From NCBI GenBank assembly GCA_026707325.1, contig JAPOXA010000007.1, positions 56,798-120,797 of the forward strand: a stretch of DNA of 64,000 bases, given 5' to 3'. The stretch comes from Acidobacteriota bacterium (lineage in GTDB: Bacteria; Acidobacteriota; Thermoanaerobaculia; Multivoradales; Multivoraceae). A model generated the notes under the pieces. The model did no database searches. It was not told the DNA's origin and saw only the letters and a list, made by a program, of their open reading frames with translations. The position numbers were made by a program, and so were the translations under genes. Of this stretch, positions 48,458 through 58,228 are shown in pieces (position 1 is the first letter of the stretch; each line of letters begins with the position of its first letter).

Positions 48458-51067
48458 ATGGAGCCGGTCTGTGAGAATGCGGGCCTCATGCCGCACGGCA
48501 ATCTGGAGGCCTACCGCCGCAAGCGTTCGAGCGAGGCGACGCCCGAGCCGATGGGCTCTCGAGCCGCGGCCGGCGGCGGGCGCTTCGTCGTCCAGAAGCA
48601 CGCCGCCCGGAGGGTCCACTTCGACCTGCGGCTGGAGCTCGAGGGCACGCTCAAGTCCTGGGCGGTGCCGCGCGGCCCCAGCCTCGACCCCGAGGTCAAG
48701 CGGCTCGCGGTGGCCACCGAGGACCATCCGCTGGAGTACGCCGACTTCGAAGGGTCCATCCCCGCCGGCAACTACGGCGCCGGCGCGATGATCGTCTGGG
48801 ACAGCGGGCGCTGGGTCCCGCTCGAGGACCCGGTGGCCGGGATGGAGAGCGGCAAGCTCCTGTTCGAGCTGCACGGCTACAAGCTGCGCGGCGTATGGAC
48901 CCTGTTCCGCACGGGCGGCCGGCGACAGACCGACGATGGCAGCCAGTGGCTGCTGATGAAGAAGCCGGACGCGGCGGCGCACCCGCGGGAGGAGGAAGGC
49001 GGCGACGAGGACGGGTTGCCGCCCGAGTCCGTGCTGTCGGGCTTGACCGTCGAGGAGCTTCGGGACGGATGCGACCGGATCGAAGAGGTGCGGACCGGGA
49101 TCGAAGCGTCCGATGCGCCGCGCCGGCTGGTGGACCCGCGCTCGCTGCCACTGATGCTCGCGACAGCCGCTGACCGGCCATTCTCGCGCGCTGGCTGGAT
49201 CTACGAGCTGAAGTACGACGGCTACCGTCTGGTCGCCGCCAAGGAAGGCGGCAGCGTCTTCCTCCGCTACCGGCGCGGCGGCGACGTCACGACGCTCTAC
49301 CCGGAGCTGGCCCGCGCCCTGCGCCGCCTGCCGGTGGAATCGTTGGTGCTCGACGGCGAGGTCACCGTCCTCGACGGCGGCGGCCGGCCCAGCTTCGCCA
49401 GGCTGCAGACGCGCGCCCTGCTCAATCGTCCGGTCGATATCGAACAGGCCTCGGTACGCCAGCCGGCAACGCTGTTCGCCTTCGACCTCGTTTCGTTCGA
49501 GGGCCGCGACCTGCGGCCGCTGCCCCTGCTTGAGCGCAAGGGCTGGCTGGCTCAGGTTCTGCCGCCCGCCGGACCGCTCCGCTACTCGGACCACATCGAG
49601 GAACGGGGCGAGGCGTTCTTCGAACAGGCGGTCGCGATGGGACTCGAGGGCACCATGGCGAAGGACGGCGCGTCGCGCTACACAGGCCGCCGGTCGTCGT
49701 CCTGGGTCAAGCTGCGCGCCGAGCGGACGGGGGACTTCGCCATCGTCGGCATGTCGCCGCCCAAGGGCAGCCGGGTCGGCCTGGGCTCGCTCCACCTGGC
49801 GGTCTGGAACGCCGAGGCCGGCGGCCTGGTCTACGCCGGTCGTGTCGGCACCGGATTCAGCGACGCGGACCTGACGCACCTGGCGGAGCTCCTGTCGGCG
49901 CGCCAACGCGAGGATCCTCCCTGCCACGCGCCGGTCGGCGAGGATGGAGCGGCCGGGAACGAGCTGACCGACGGCCACCTGATGGGCGGCCGCATCGAGG
50001 ACCAGACCTGGGTCGAGCCGGACGACGGGTCCATCTGCGAGGTCCGGTACAAGGAGTGGACTCCCCACGGCATGCTCCGGCATCCCGTCTTCCTCCGCCT
50101 GCGTGACGACAAACCGCTCGAGGACTGCGTCCGACGCGCCGCGCCCCGCGGCGTGGAAGCCGCCCAGCCGGCGCCGGCGAAACGGCAGGTCGAAGTCACG
50201 AACGAGTCCAAGGTGTTCTGGCCGGACGAGGGCTACACGAAAGGCGACCTGATCGACTTCTACGCCGCCATCTCACCGGCGATGCAGCCCTACCTCTCCG
50301 ACCGCCCGCTGGTGATGACCCGTTACCCCGACGGGATCGAGGGCAAGTCCTTCTTCCAGAAGAACGCGCCCGACTTCGCGCCCGACTGGCTGCACACGGT
50401 CAGGCTGACCAGCCCGCGGACCGGCAAGGACGTCGAGTACTTCGTCTGCCAGAACCGGGAGAGCCTGGTCTACGTGGCCAACTTGGCCGCGATCGTCCTC
50501 CACGTCTGGTCCAGCCGGCTGCACCAGCTCGGCCAGCCCGACTGGTGCATCCTCGACCTCGACCCGAAGGACGCGCCCTTCGGCGACGTGGTCGAGATCG
50601 CCCTCGCCATCCGCCGTCTGTGCCGGAAGATCGACCTGCCCAGTTTCGTCAAGACGAGCGGCTCGAGCGGTCTGCATGTGCTGCTGCCGCTAGGCGGCGC
50701 CTGCACCTGGGAACAGTCCCGCAGCCTCGGACAACTGATCGCCCAGATCATCTGTCGGCAACTGCCCGAGATCGCCACCGTCACCCGCAATCCCGAACGC
50801 CGCGGCGGCAGGGTCTACATCGACTTCGTCCAGAACGGCCGCGGCCGCCTGCTCGTCGCCCCGTTCAGCGTCCGTCCCCTGCCGGCAGCGCCCGTGTCGA
50901 CGCCTCTGCGCTGGTCCGAAGTCAAGCCCGGCCTCGATCTCCGCGACCACAACATCCGCACCGTGCCGGAACGGCTCAGGAAGCTGAAGGCCGACCCGCT
51001 CCGTGGCGTCCTGACGGAGACGCCCGACCTGCTGGCCGCGCTGCGCCGGCTGAGCGAGCTGGTTTAG
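48458..51067 (+). CDS. ligD: multidomain ATP-dependent DNA ligase LigD (PE-LIG-POL order)
   Basis: phosphoesterase VQKHAARRVHFDLRLELEGTLKSWAVPRGPS; ligase YELKYDGYRLVAAKEG; polymerase SKVFWPDEGYTKGDLIDFYAAI, WCILDLDP; alternative ATG at 48488. Confidence 0.95.
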   Translation: MEPVCENAGLMPHGNLEAYRRKRSSEATPEPMGSRAAAGGGRFVVQKHAARRVHFDLRLELEGTLKSWAVPRGPSLDPEVKRLAVATEDHPLEYADFEGSIPAGNYGAGAMIVWDSGRWVPLEDPVAGMESGKLLFELHGYKLRGVWTLFRTGGRRQTDDGSQWLLMKKPDAAAHPREEEGGDEDGLPPESVLSGLTVEELRDGCDRIEEVRTGIEASDAPRRLVDPRSLPLMLATAADRPFSRAGWIYELKYDGYRLVAAKEGGSVFLRYRRGGDVTTLYPELARALRRLPVESLVLDGEVTVLDGGGRPSFARLQTRALLNRPVDIEQASVRQPATLFAFDLVSFEGRDLRPLPLLERKGWLAQVLPPAGPLRYSDHIEERGEAFFEQAVAMGLEGTMAKDGASRYTGRRSSSWVKLRAERTGDFAIVGMSPPKGSRVGLGSLHLAVWNAEAGGLVYAGRVGTGFSDADLTHLAELLSARQREDPPCHAPVGEDGAAGNELTDGHLMGGRIEDQTWVEPDDGSICEVRYKEWTPHGMLRHPVFLRLRDDKPLEDCVRRAAPRGVEAAQPAPAKRQVEVTNESKVFWPDEGYTKGDLIDFYAAISPAMQPYLSDRPLVMTRYPDGIEGKSFFQKNAPDFAPDWLHTVRLTSPRTGKDVEYFVCQNRESLVYVANLAAIVLHVWSSRLHQLGQPDWCILDLDPKDAPFGDVVEIALAIRRLCRKIDLPSFVKTSGSSGLHVLLPLGGACTWEQSRSLGQLIAQIICRQLPEIATVTRNPERRGGRVYIDFVQNGRGRLLVAPFSVRPLPAAPVSTPLRWSEVKPGLDLRDHNIRTVPERLRKLKADPLRGVLTETPDLLAALRRLSELV

Positions 51068-51071
51068 AGCG

Positions 51072-54000
51072 TCAGAACTGGAGCCGAAGACCCGCGCGTA
51101 CGCGGCGGCTGGTCTGGAAGGCGGCGGGAAGCGACTCGCGCAGGTCCGGCCTTGCCCCCTGCGTTGCCGCGGCGGCGAGCAGATCGGTCCGGTCCGGACC
51201 GACGAGGACCGGGTCGAGCCAGGCGAGCGGCCAGAGCTGGTTCGCGGCGTCCTGGTCGAAGACGTTGAGGGCCTCGGCGAAGAGGGACAGCCGCCGGTCG
51301 TCCGAGCGCAGCGGCACACGATAGGTCAAGGACAGGTCCGCGCGCTTGAGATCGGCACTCTTGACTGGTGCGTCACGGCCGCTCGGCAGGGGAGTCAGCC
51401 CCGTGCTGAGGATACGGCCGGCTTCGTCGGCCCGGACGGTCAGGGCCCGCGGCACGTAGGCGGCGCCCGCGCGGAAGCGGTACACCAGAGCCATCAGCCA
51501 GCGTTCGCCCGGCGACAGGACGAGCCAGCCGGAAAGCTGGTGCTCGCGGTCGAGGCTCAGGCGGCGGCTGTCGTCCGTCACGTCGAAGACGTCGCAGGGC
51601 ACGGGCGAGGAGCAGAGGTCGAGCCCGGCCAGGACCGGATGGGCGCCAGGCAGAGTTCCCGCCTCAAGTCCGAGTCCGCCGGCCTCGTGATTGCCGGTCA
51701 GCCGACTCAGGAGGTACGAGAAGTGGATCCTCCAGGACGGGCTGAAGCCGACATTCGCGTTGAACTCGGCGCCCCACCAGTCCTGTTCGAGCTGGGGGAG
51801 TTCACTGCCGGCGCCCCGGCCGGGGGTCAGCAGCGTCGGGGCGATCTCGCCGGCGACCACCAGCGGCATGAGACGGATGCCGTCCCGCAGCCGGCGCCGG
51901 GAGACGCGCGCCGAAACCACAACGTCGGGCAGGAACTGATAGCCCGTCCCCAACTGGATCTCGCGCACGCGAGCTGGACGGAGGTCAGGATCCGCCGTTG
52001 CCCTCGCGAAGTCGAGGCGTGCGCCGCTGAACCCCCCGGTACCCTCCAGTACCGCGACCGCGTCGAGGTCGGAGCGCCCGGCCCGCGGCCGGAAGACGTC
52101 GACGTGCCACCAGGCGGCGCCGCCGTAGACCTTCCATCTGCCACGGCCGGCGACGTCCCAGACAAACGCGAGCCGCGGCTCCGTGCGGTCCTCGAACTCG
52201 AGGTCGAGGGGGCCCGCCTCTTCCTCTTCGGCGCGCAGTCCAGCGTGCAGGGTCAGGTGCCTCTTGAAGGCTCCACCCACGCGCCAGGCGTCCTGCACGT
52301 AGAGGGCGCGCTTCTCCTGGCGGAGGCCGGCTGTGCCAAGCGGTCCACCGCTCCAGGCGTCGACCACTCCGCCCGGAAACCGCAGCATCCGTCCGAAACC
52401 CCCTGAGCGGAGGAGTTCGAGGCTGCTCCGGGAATCCTGAATGCCGATCTCCAGCGTATGGTCAAAGAGGAAGAACGACGGCTCGATCGCCCAGTTCCGG
52501 CGTTCCGCGGCGCGGCGGACCCGGCCCGCCGGCGCGGCCTCGTACCAACCCGCCGGCCGCCCGGGGGCGGGCGCCCCGAAGTACAGGCCAGCGTGCTGCC
52601 AGGGGTCGCCGTCCTCGATGAGGTCGGATCGACCGCCGAACACGCGCAACCACAGGCGGTCGGTGACCCCCCACTCGACGTTGAGGCTGGTCGTCTGCCT
52701 TCGCGACCGGTCGTTCCCGGTTCCGTCCAGCGACGGAAGGACCTGCAACGCGGGCCTTCTGCCGTCGAGGTCGCCGGAGCCGGCATGGTGCTTGAGGGTC
52801 AGGTTGCTGGCCGAACCGGCCCACCAGTCGAGCTTGCCGACCGACTGCTCGATCGTCTCGTCCCAGGTCATCGGCGCACCCGCGCCGAACAGGCTCTCCG
52901 TACCGCGGGTGCGGTTTCTCGAGTAGCCGCCGAACGCACGGGCCCGCTTGTCCCGCAGCGGGCCGCCGGCAAAGACGGTCGCCTCGTCGCCCTCGATGCG
53001 TCTCCGGTCCCTGCCGCCGGCCGGCGATTCTCCGGCGGCGAACAGGCGCAGGGCGAGCCGCTCGCCGTTGTCGAGCGGTTCGACCGTCGACCAGCCGCCG
53101 TTCACCCGCCAGTTCGTCCCCCCCGAGCGCGTGACCAGGTCGATGTGGGGACCGGCCATCGTCGCCGCCAGTTCCATCGTCCAAACGCGCACCTGATCCA
53201 CCCAGCGCGGATCGATGGCGGCCGACCCCGGTTCGCGTAGCGCGCTCTCCTGCCCGTCGATCCGGTAGACGGCAAAGCCGGGCGGCCAGCCGTTGACCGC
53301 GACGTCCGGGTCCAGGGCATCGAGGCCGGACGCCAAGTCCAGGTTGAGGGCAGCGACGGCGCCCGGCAACTGCCGCAGGTCGTCGCCCGCGAGCACGTTT
53401 CCGTCGCTGCCCGTGACGACGTCGAGCAATGGCGAGGAAACGAGGTCAAGCGCCGACTCGCTGCCGGCCCTCATGTGGAAGTCGACCCGCAGCACGCCGC
53501 CCGCGACCAGGATCAGGTTCTCGACGACGGAGGTCGCGTAGCCGTCCAGGGTCGCCTCGACGTAGTAGTCGCCGGGGGGCAGGCCCGGCGCCCGGAAACT
53601 GCCGCCGCGACCGGCGCGAACGGTCTGGGTGCTGTGCAACTGGTCGCCGGTGATCCTGATCTCGGCGCCTGGCAACGGAACGTCGGTCGCGGCGTCGCGC
53701 ACCTGGCCGTTGATCTCGCCGTTCAGACCGGCGGAAGCCGGCCGCGGCCAGAGAAGAGCCATGCCGGCGAGCGCCACAACGAGCACGGTCGACACCGCCG
53801 GCGCCGCCGACAGTCGACTCGGTTCGCGTTTCGGCAGGAGCAGGGAAGCACAGGCGGACGCGAGGCCGACGACGGCGCCAGCCTGCAGCACCGAGGCCAG
53901 TTCGAAACGATCGGCGAGTCCTCCGATTCCCCAGGTAGCGAGCCCGCCCGTCGCGAACAGGAAACCGAGTGCCGTTCCCGAAGCCAGACCCCGGCGCCAA

Positions 54001-55001
54001 GGCAGCAGTTCCTGGGCCATGACGATCAGGATGGAGTGCGACGCCCCGAGCAACGCTCCGCACGGCAGGACGACGGCGAAGATGAGGCTCCCGGAGCCCG
54101 GCACCAAGGCTAGCAGCAGGGAACCCAGGAGCGTGGTCAGGAAGACGACCGGCCGGCGTCCCCAGCGATCGGCCCAGGCCCCCGCCAGCACCGCCGTGAC
54201 GGCGCCCCCGAGCAGGAACAGCCCGCTGGCGAGCCCCTGAGCCGAGGAGCTGTAACCCTGCTGGCTCAACAGGAGAGGCAGGAACGCCATCGTTCCGAAC
54301 ATGGCCCAGGAACGGCTGGCGAACACCAGAGCCAGGAGAGCGATGACGCCGCCGCGCACCGGTCGCCGCCGGCTGGCCGGCGTTTCCGCCGCAGCGGGCA
54401 GAGTCTCATCGGCCGACCGCACCTGGCCGGGCAGGCGATGGAGCCGGCGCGGGCCCATCGCGAACGCCATGAAGACCGGCACGGGCAACGCCAGGAACAC
54501 GAGCCAGTAGATTCCGTTGAGACCCGCCCGGTCGAGAGCCAGGCCCGCCAGAAGCGGCCCGGTGGTGAGCCCGAGCTGACCGCAGAAGAAGAAGATGGCC
54601 GTGAACGTGGCCGAACGGGCGAGGTTCACCGTACTGGAGTGCATGACTCCCAGCGGGTGAAAGGCGCCCGAAGCAACCGCCGCGAGCGCGAACGGGACGA
54701 GGAACAGGAGGAACCTCCCCGTGGCGGCGGCCGCATAGACCGCCAGCGCCATGCAGGCCAGGTTGAAGGCGACGCTGAACGGTCCGAGGAAACGGCTGCC
54801 GACCCGATCGACCAGCCAGCCGAACGCCGGCTGGGTCGTGCCGGCCAGGACCTGGAACAGTCCCACCGCAAGCCCTATCTGGGCGGCGCTGAGACCGAGC
54901 GGCGCCTGGAGGAAGGCCAGCAGCACCGGCCCCATGCTGTTGAAGATGTCGATCCCGAGGTGACCCACCGTCACCGCGGCGAAGATGCGCCGGCCGTTCA
55001 C
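51072..55001 (-). CDS. fusion: MFS transporter (N-term) + signal-peptide-like segment + carboxypeptidase-regulatory domain + TonB-dependent-receptor-like barrel
   Basis: single 1309-codon ORF; MFS GHLGIDIFNSMGPVLLAFLQAPLGLSAAQIGLAVGLFQ...; VSTVLVVALAGMALLWPRPASAG; GLNGEINGQVRDAATDVPLPGAEIRITG; plug-like and barrel region ending VRAGLRLQF. Confidence 0.75.
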   Translation of the reverse strand: MNGRRIFAAVTVGHLGIDIFNSMGPVLLAFLQAPLGLSAAQIGLAVGLFQVLAGTTQPAFGWLVDRVGSRFLGPFSVAFNLACMALAVYAAAATGRFLLFLVPFALAAVASGAFHPLGVMHSSTVNLARSATFTAIFFFCGQLGLTTGPLLAGLALDRAGLNGIYWLVFLALPVPVFMAFAMGPRRLHRLPGQVRSADETLPAAAETPASRRRPVRGGVIALLALVFASRSWAMFGTMAFLPLLLSQQGYSSSAQGLASGLFLLGGAVTAVLAGAWADRWGRRPVVFLTTLLGSLLLALVPGSGSLIFAVVLPCGALLGASHSILIVMAQELLPWRRGLASGTALGFLFATGGLATWGIGGLADRFELASVLQAGAVVGLASACASLLLPKREPSRLSAAPAVSTVLVVALAGMALLWPRPASAGLNGEINGQVRDAATDVPLPGAEIRITGDQLHSTQTVRAGRGGSFRAPGLPPGDYYVEATLDGYATSVVENLILVAGGVLRVDFHMRAGSESALDLVSSPLLDVVTGSDGNVLAGDDLRQLPGAVAALNLDLASGLDALDPDVAVNGWPPGFAVYRIDGQESALREPGSAAIDPRWVDQVRVWTMELAATMAGPHIDLVTRSGGTNWRVNGGWSTVEPLDNGERLALRLFAAGESPAGGRDRRRIEGDEATVFAGGPLRDKRARAFGGYSRNRTRGTESLFGAGAPMTWDETIEQSVGKLDWWAGSASNLTLKHHAGSGDLDGRRPALQVLPSLDGTGNDRSRRQTTSLNVEWGVTDRLWLRVFGGRSDLIEDGDPWQHAGLYFGAPAPGRPAGWYEAAPAGRVRRAAERRNWAIEPSFFLFDHTLEIGIQDSRSSLELLRSGGFGRMLRFPGGVVDAWSGGPLGTAGLRQEKRALYVQDAWRVGGAFKRHLTLHAGLRAEEEEAGPLDLEFEDRTEPRLAFVWDVAGRGRWKVYGGAAWWHVDVFRPRAGRSDLDAVAVLEGTGGFSGARLDFARATADPDLRPARVREIQLGTGYQFLPDVVVSARVSRRRLRDGIRLMPLVVAGEIAPTLLTPGRGAGSELPQLEQDWWGAEFNANVGFSPSWRIHFSYLLSRLTGNHEAGGLGLEAGTLPGAHPVLAGLDLCSSPVPCDVFDVTDDSRRLSLDREHQLSGWLVLSPGERWLMALVYRFRAGAAYVPRALTVRADEAGRILSTGLTPLPSGRDAPVKSADLKRADLSLTYRVPLRSDDRRLSLFAEALNVFDQDAANQLWPLAWLDPVLVGPDRTDLLAAAATQGARPDLRESLPAAFQTSRRVRAGLRLQF

Positions 55002-55011
55002 CTGCGGCCCC

Positions 55012-56790
55012 TCAGTCGGCGTCGCCGGGCGCGTCTCCCCGCGACGCGCTGGCGCCGCCGCCTCGCCGCGGGTCGGCCACGCCGAGCAGGCTCGCCCCCT
55101 CCACCAGAATGGCGGACACGTCGCCGCTCAAGCCGCGCTCGAACACCTCGTGGCCCCTGGCCGCCAGACCCTCGAGCGTCTCGGCAGCAAGGCCGCCCTC
55201 CTCGTAGAAAACCTGGTCCGGCCACGCCTGGTGGTGCACTCGCGGGCTCTCGACCGCCCGCTGCAGGCCCATCCCGTGGTCGATCACGTTCGAGACGACG
55301 TGGTACACGGTCGTGATGATCGTCGGTCCCCCCGGCGTACCGACGACCATCTTCAGCTCGCCCTCCGGGTCGAGGACGATGCTCGGCGCCATCGACGACA
55401 GCATCCGTTTGCCGGGCGCGATCGCGTTGTTCTCGCCTTCGACCAGGCCGAACTGGTTCGGCTGGCCCGGCGACGCGGCGAAGTCGTCCATCTCGTTGTT
55501 CAGCAGGAACCCGGCGCCGGTGACCGTCACCGCGTTGCCGAAGCCGCTGTTGATCGTCGTCGTGACCGAGGCCGCGTTGCCCCAGCGGTCGACCACCGAG
55601 TAGTGGGTCGTCTCCGTGCCTTCCGCGGGCGGCGCCACTTCCACCGGCGGCAGGGGCGTAGCCCGTTCGGGATCGATCCGTGCGCGCAGCCCGTCCGCGT
55701 AGTCCTGGGACTCGAACTGCGCCCGCGGAATGTCGACGAAATCCGGGTCGCCGAGCAGCGTGTTCCGGTCGCGGAACGCGAGGCGCATCGTCTCGGCCTC
55801 CAGGTGAATCAACTCGGCGCTGCCGAACGGCGGCAGGGGATCCCAGCCTTCCAGCACGTTCAGAATCAGGCCCAGGGTCAGACCGCCCGAAGAAACCGGC
55901 GGCATTGAGTGGATCGTGTGACCGCGGTACTCGACGTCGACCGCGTCCCGCCAGACCGGCGCGTACTCCTCGAGGTCCTGGTGCGACATGAGACCGCCAC
56001 CCCGCTCCATCTCGGCGACGATCAGGTCGGCGACGGGGCCGCGGTAGAAGCCGTCCGGCCCCTGCTCCGCGATCGCCGTCAGCGTCGCGGCGAGGTCGGG
56101 CTGGGCCAGGATCGCGCCCGGCGCCGGCGCCTCGCCGTCGACCAGAAACTGCATGGCGCTTGCCGGGAACCGGTTCAGCCTCGGCGCCGCCGATTCGAGG
56201 CTCCACGATCGCACCTCGTCGACCTCGTGGCCGCGCGCCAGCTCGATCGCGGGCGCCACCAGGTCGCCCCAGGGCAGGCTGCCGTGCTCCCGGTGCATCT
56301 CCCACAGCCCGGCCACCGAGCCCGGAACGCCAGCCGCGAGGTGGCCGATCACCGCGCTCTCGGCGACCTTGCCGTCGGCGTCCAGGAACATGTTCCGAGT
56401 GGCCGCGGCCGGTGCCTTCTCACGGTAGTCGAGCGCGCGGACCTCGCCGTCGTTCGATCGATAGACCAGAAAGCCGCCGCCGCCGATGTTGCCTGCCGCC
56501 GGCAGGACCGCGCTGAGAGCGAAACCGACCGCAACGGCCGCGTCGATCGCGTTGCCGCCCCGTTCCAGGATCGCGGCGCCGGCGTCGGAAGCAAGGCCGT
56601 GGCCGCTGACCACCATGCCCGCCTCGCCCCGGGCCACATCCGCGCTGCCGTGGAGCGGCCAGGACGCAGCCGCTTGCGGCGGGGCTTCCGGACCCCGACA
56701 GGCCGACCCGATGAGCAGGAGCGGGACGAGCAGCCAACTCACCGCGCGGGGGACCCGCGGGCGCCAGGCGGTGGTCGCGGGCCGGCTCAT
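55012..56790 (-). CDS. ggt: gamma-glutamyltransferase, lipoprotein-like signal
   Basis: AGMVVSGHGLASDAGAAILERGGNAIDAAVAVGFALSAVLPAAGNIGGGGFLVYR; TTHYSVVDRWGNAASVTTTIN; lipobox LLIGSAC. Confidence 0.95.
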   Translation of the reverse strand: MSRPATTAWRPRVPRAVSWLLVPLLLIGSACRGPEAPPQAAASWPLHGSADVARGEAGMVVSGHGLASDAGAAILERGGNAIDAAVAVGFALSAVLPAAGNIGGGGFLVYRSNDGEVRALDYREKAPAAATRNMFLDADGKVAESAVIGHLAAGVPGSVAGLWEMHREHGSLPWGDLVAPAIELARGHEVDEVRSWSLESAAPRLNRFPASAMQFLVDGEAPAPGAILAQPDLAATLTAIAEQGPDGFYRGPVADLIVAEMERGGGLMSHQDLEEYAPVWRDAVDVEYRGHTIHSMPPVSSGGLTLGLILNVLEGWDPLPPFGSAELIHLEAETMRLAFRDRNTLLGDPDFVDIPRAQFESQDYADGLRARIDPERATPLPPVEVAPPAEGTETTHYSVVDRWGNAASVTTTINSGFGNAVTVTGAGFLLNNEMDDFAASPGQPNQFGLVEGENNAIAPGKRMLSSMAPSIVLDPEGELKMVVGTPGGPTIITTVYHVVSNVIDHGMGLQRAVESPRVHHQAWPDQVFYEEGGLAAETLEGLAARGHEVFERGLSGDVSAILVEGASLLGVADPRRGGGASASRGDAPGDAD

Positions 56791-56892
56791 GGCGGCGTTC
56801 ACGGTATCAGAGCACCCTGGGTCGGCGGGGATGCCCGCGCGTCCTGAGGGGACGGATACGCTTGTGGCGTTTCCCCACCCAGGAGCCGACTC

Positions 56893-58002
56893 ATGAAGAC
56901 GAGCCTCCCCGAGCTGACGATCGGCATCGAAGAGGAGTACCAGATCATCGATCCCGAAACCCGGGAGTTGAAGCCCTTCATCCAGAAGTTCCTGGAACAG
57001 GGTCAGATCGTGCTCCAGGAGCAGATCAAGGCGGAGCAGTTGCAGTGCCAGGTCGAGGTCGGCAGCGAGGTCTGCCGTTCGATCGACGAGGCCCGCCACG
57101 AACTCGTCCGTCTCCGCCGGTCGATCGCCCAACTGGCATCGAGAAACGGCCTCCGCATCGCGGCCGCCAGCACCCATCCGTTCTCCTCGTGGCAGGAGCA
57201 GGACGTCACGGAGGCGCAGCGCTACATCAAGCTGCAGGAGAACTTCGGAGACGTGGCCCGGCGGATGCTGATCTTCGGCATGCACGTCCACATCGGCGTA
57301 CCGGACGAGGCCCTCCGCATCGACGTGATGGACCAGTCGCTCTACTTCCTGCCCCACCTGCTGGCCCTGTCCACCAGTTCGCCGCTCTGGCAAGGGCGGG
57401 ACACCGGGCTCAAGTCCTACCGCTCGGTGGTCTTCGAGAGCCTCCCCCGCACCGGTCTGCCGCCGTCGCTGCGGTCCTACGCCGAGTACGAGCGTCTCGT
57501 GAACGTCCTGGTTCAGACGAAGTGCATCGAGGAACCGACGCAGATCTGGTGGGACGTGCGGCCGCACCCGAAGTTCCCGACGATCGAGTTCCGGGTCTTC
57601 GACGTCTGCACGAAGATCGACGAGGCGCTGTGCCTGACCGCCCTGCTGATGGCCATCGTCGGCAAGCTGATTCGCCTCCGCCACGACAACCAGGCCTGGC
57701 GCCGCTATCCCCGCCACCTCCTCTATGAGAACAAGTGGCGGGCGATGCGCTACGGCATCGACGGCAAGCTGATCGACTTCGGCAAGGGCGAGGAGGTGCC
57801 GCTCCGCTTCCTGACCCTGGAACTGCTCGACTTCGTCGACGACGTGCTGGACGACCTGAAGATCCGCAAGGAAGTCGAGTACGTCCATCACATCCTCGCC
57901 GAAGGCACCAGCGCCGACCGCCAGATCGCCCGCGCCGAAGGGGGCAACCTCCACGCTGTCGTCGACGGCCTGATCGAAGAGACTCGCGAAGGCTGCGACT
58001 AG
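56893..58002 (+). CDS. carboxylate-amine ligase, glutamate-cysteine ligase family 2 (YbdK/GCS2)
   Basis: ELTIGIEEEYQIIDPETRELKPF, FGMHVHIGVPD, WWDVRPHPKFPTIEFRVFDVCT. Confidence 0.95.
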   Translation: MKTSLPELTIGIEEEYQIIDPETRELKPFIQKFLEQGQIVLQEQIKAEQLQCQVEVGSEVCRSIDEARHELVRLRRSIAQLASRNGLRIAAASTHPFSSWQEQDVTEAQRYIKLQENFGDVARRMLIFGMHVHIGVPDEALRIDVMDQSLYFLPHLLALSTSSPLWQGRDTGLKSYRSVVFESLPRTGLPPSLRSYAEYERLVNVLVQTKCIEEPTQIWWDVRPHPKFPTIEFRVFDVCTKIDEALCLTALLMAIVGKLIRLRHDNQAWRRYPRHLLYENKWRAMRYGIDGKLIDFGKGEEVPLRFLTLELLDFVDDVLDDLKIRKEVEYVHHILAEGTSADRQIARAEGGNLHAVVDGLIEETREGCD

Positions 58003-58012
58003 CGAGTCACCC

Positions 58013-58192
58013 GTCTGCTCCGGGGTCCAAAGGGGAGGGTCCCAGCGGACGCTCGCGCTCCCTGAGTGGATGGGAGGTTGGCGCTCGCTGCGGTCGGCTG
58101 CGCTCCGGTTGGGTGTCGGTTCATGCAAACACGCCGGCCGTCGCTTGCCGACAGCCTCGCTGGGACCCTCCCCTTTGGACCCCGGAGCAGAC
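58013..58192. repeat. dispersed intergenic element, copy A: perfect 35 bp terminal inverted repeat, 110 bp interior
   Basis: 58013..58047 GTCTGCTCCGGGGTCCAAAGGGGAGGGTCCCAGCG is the exact reverse complement of 58158..58192. Confidence 0.92.
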
Positions 58193-58228
58193 TGGACCGC
58201 GTCGGACTGCGTCGCGTGGCAACAGCGG

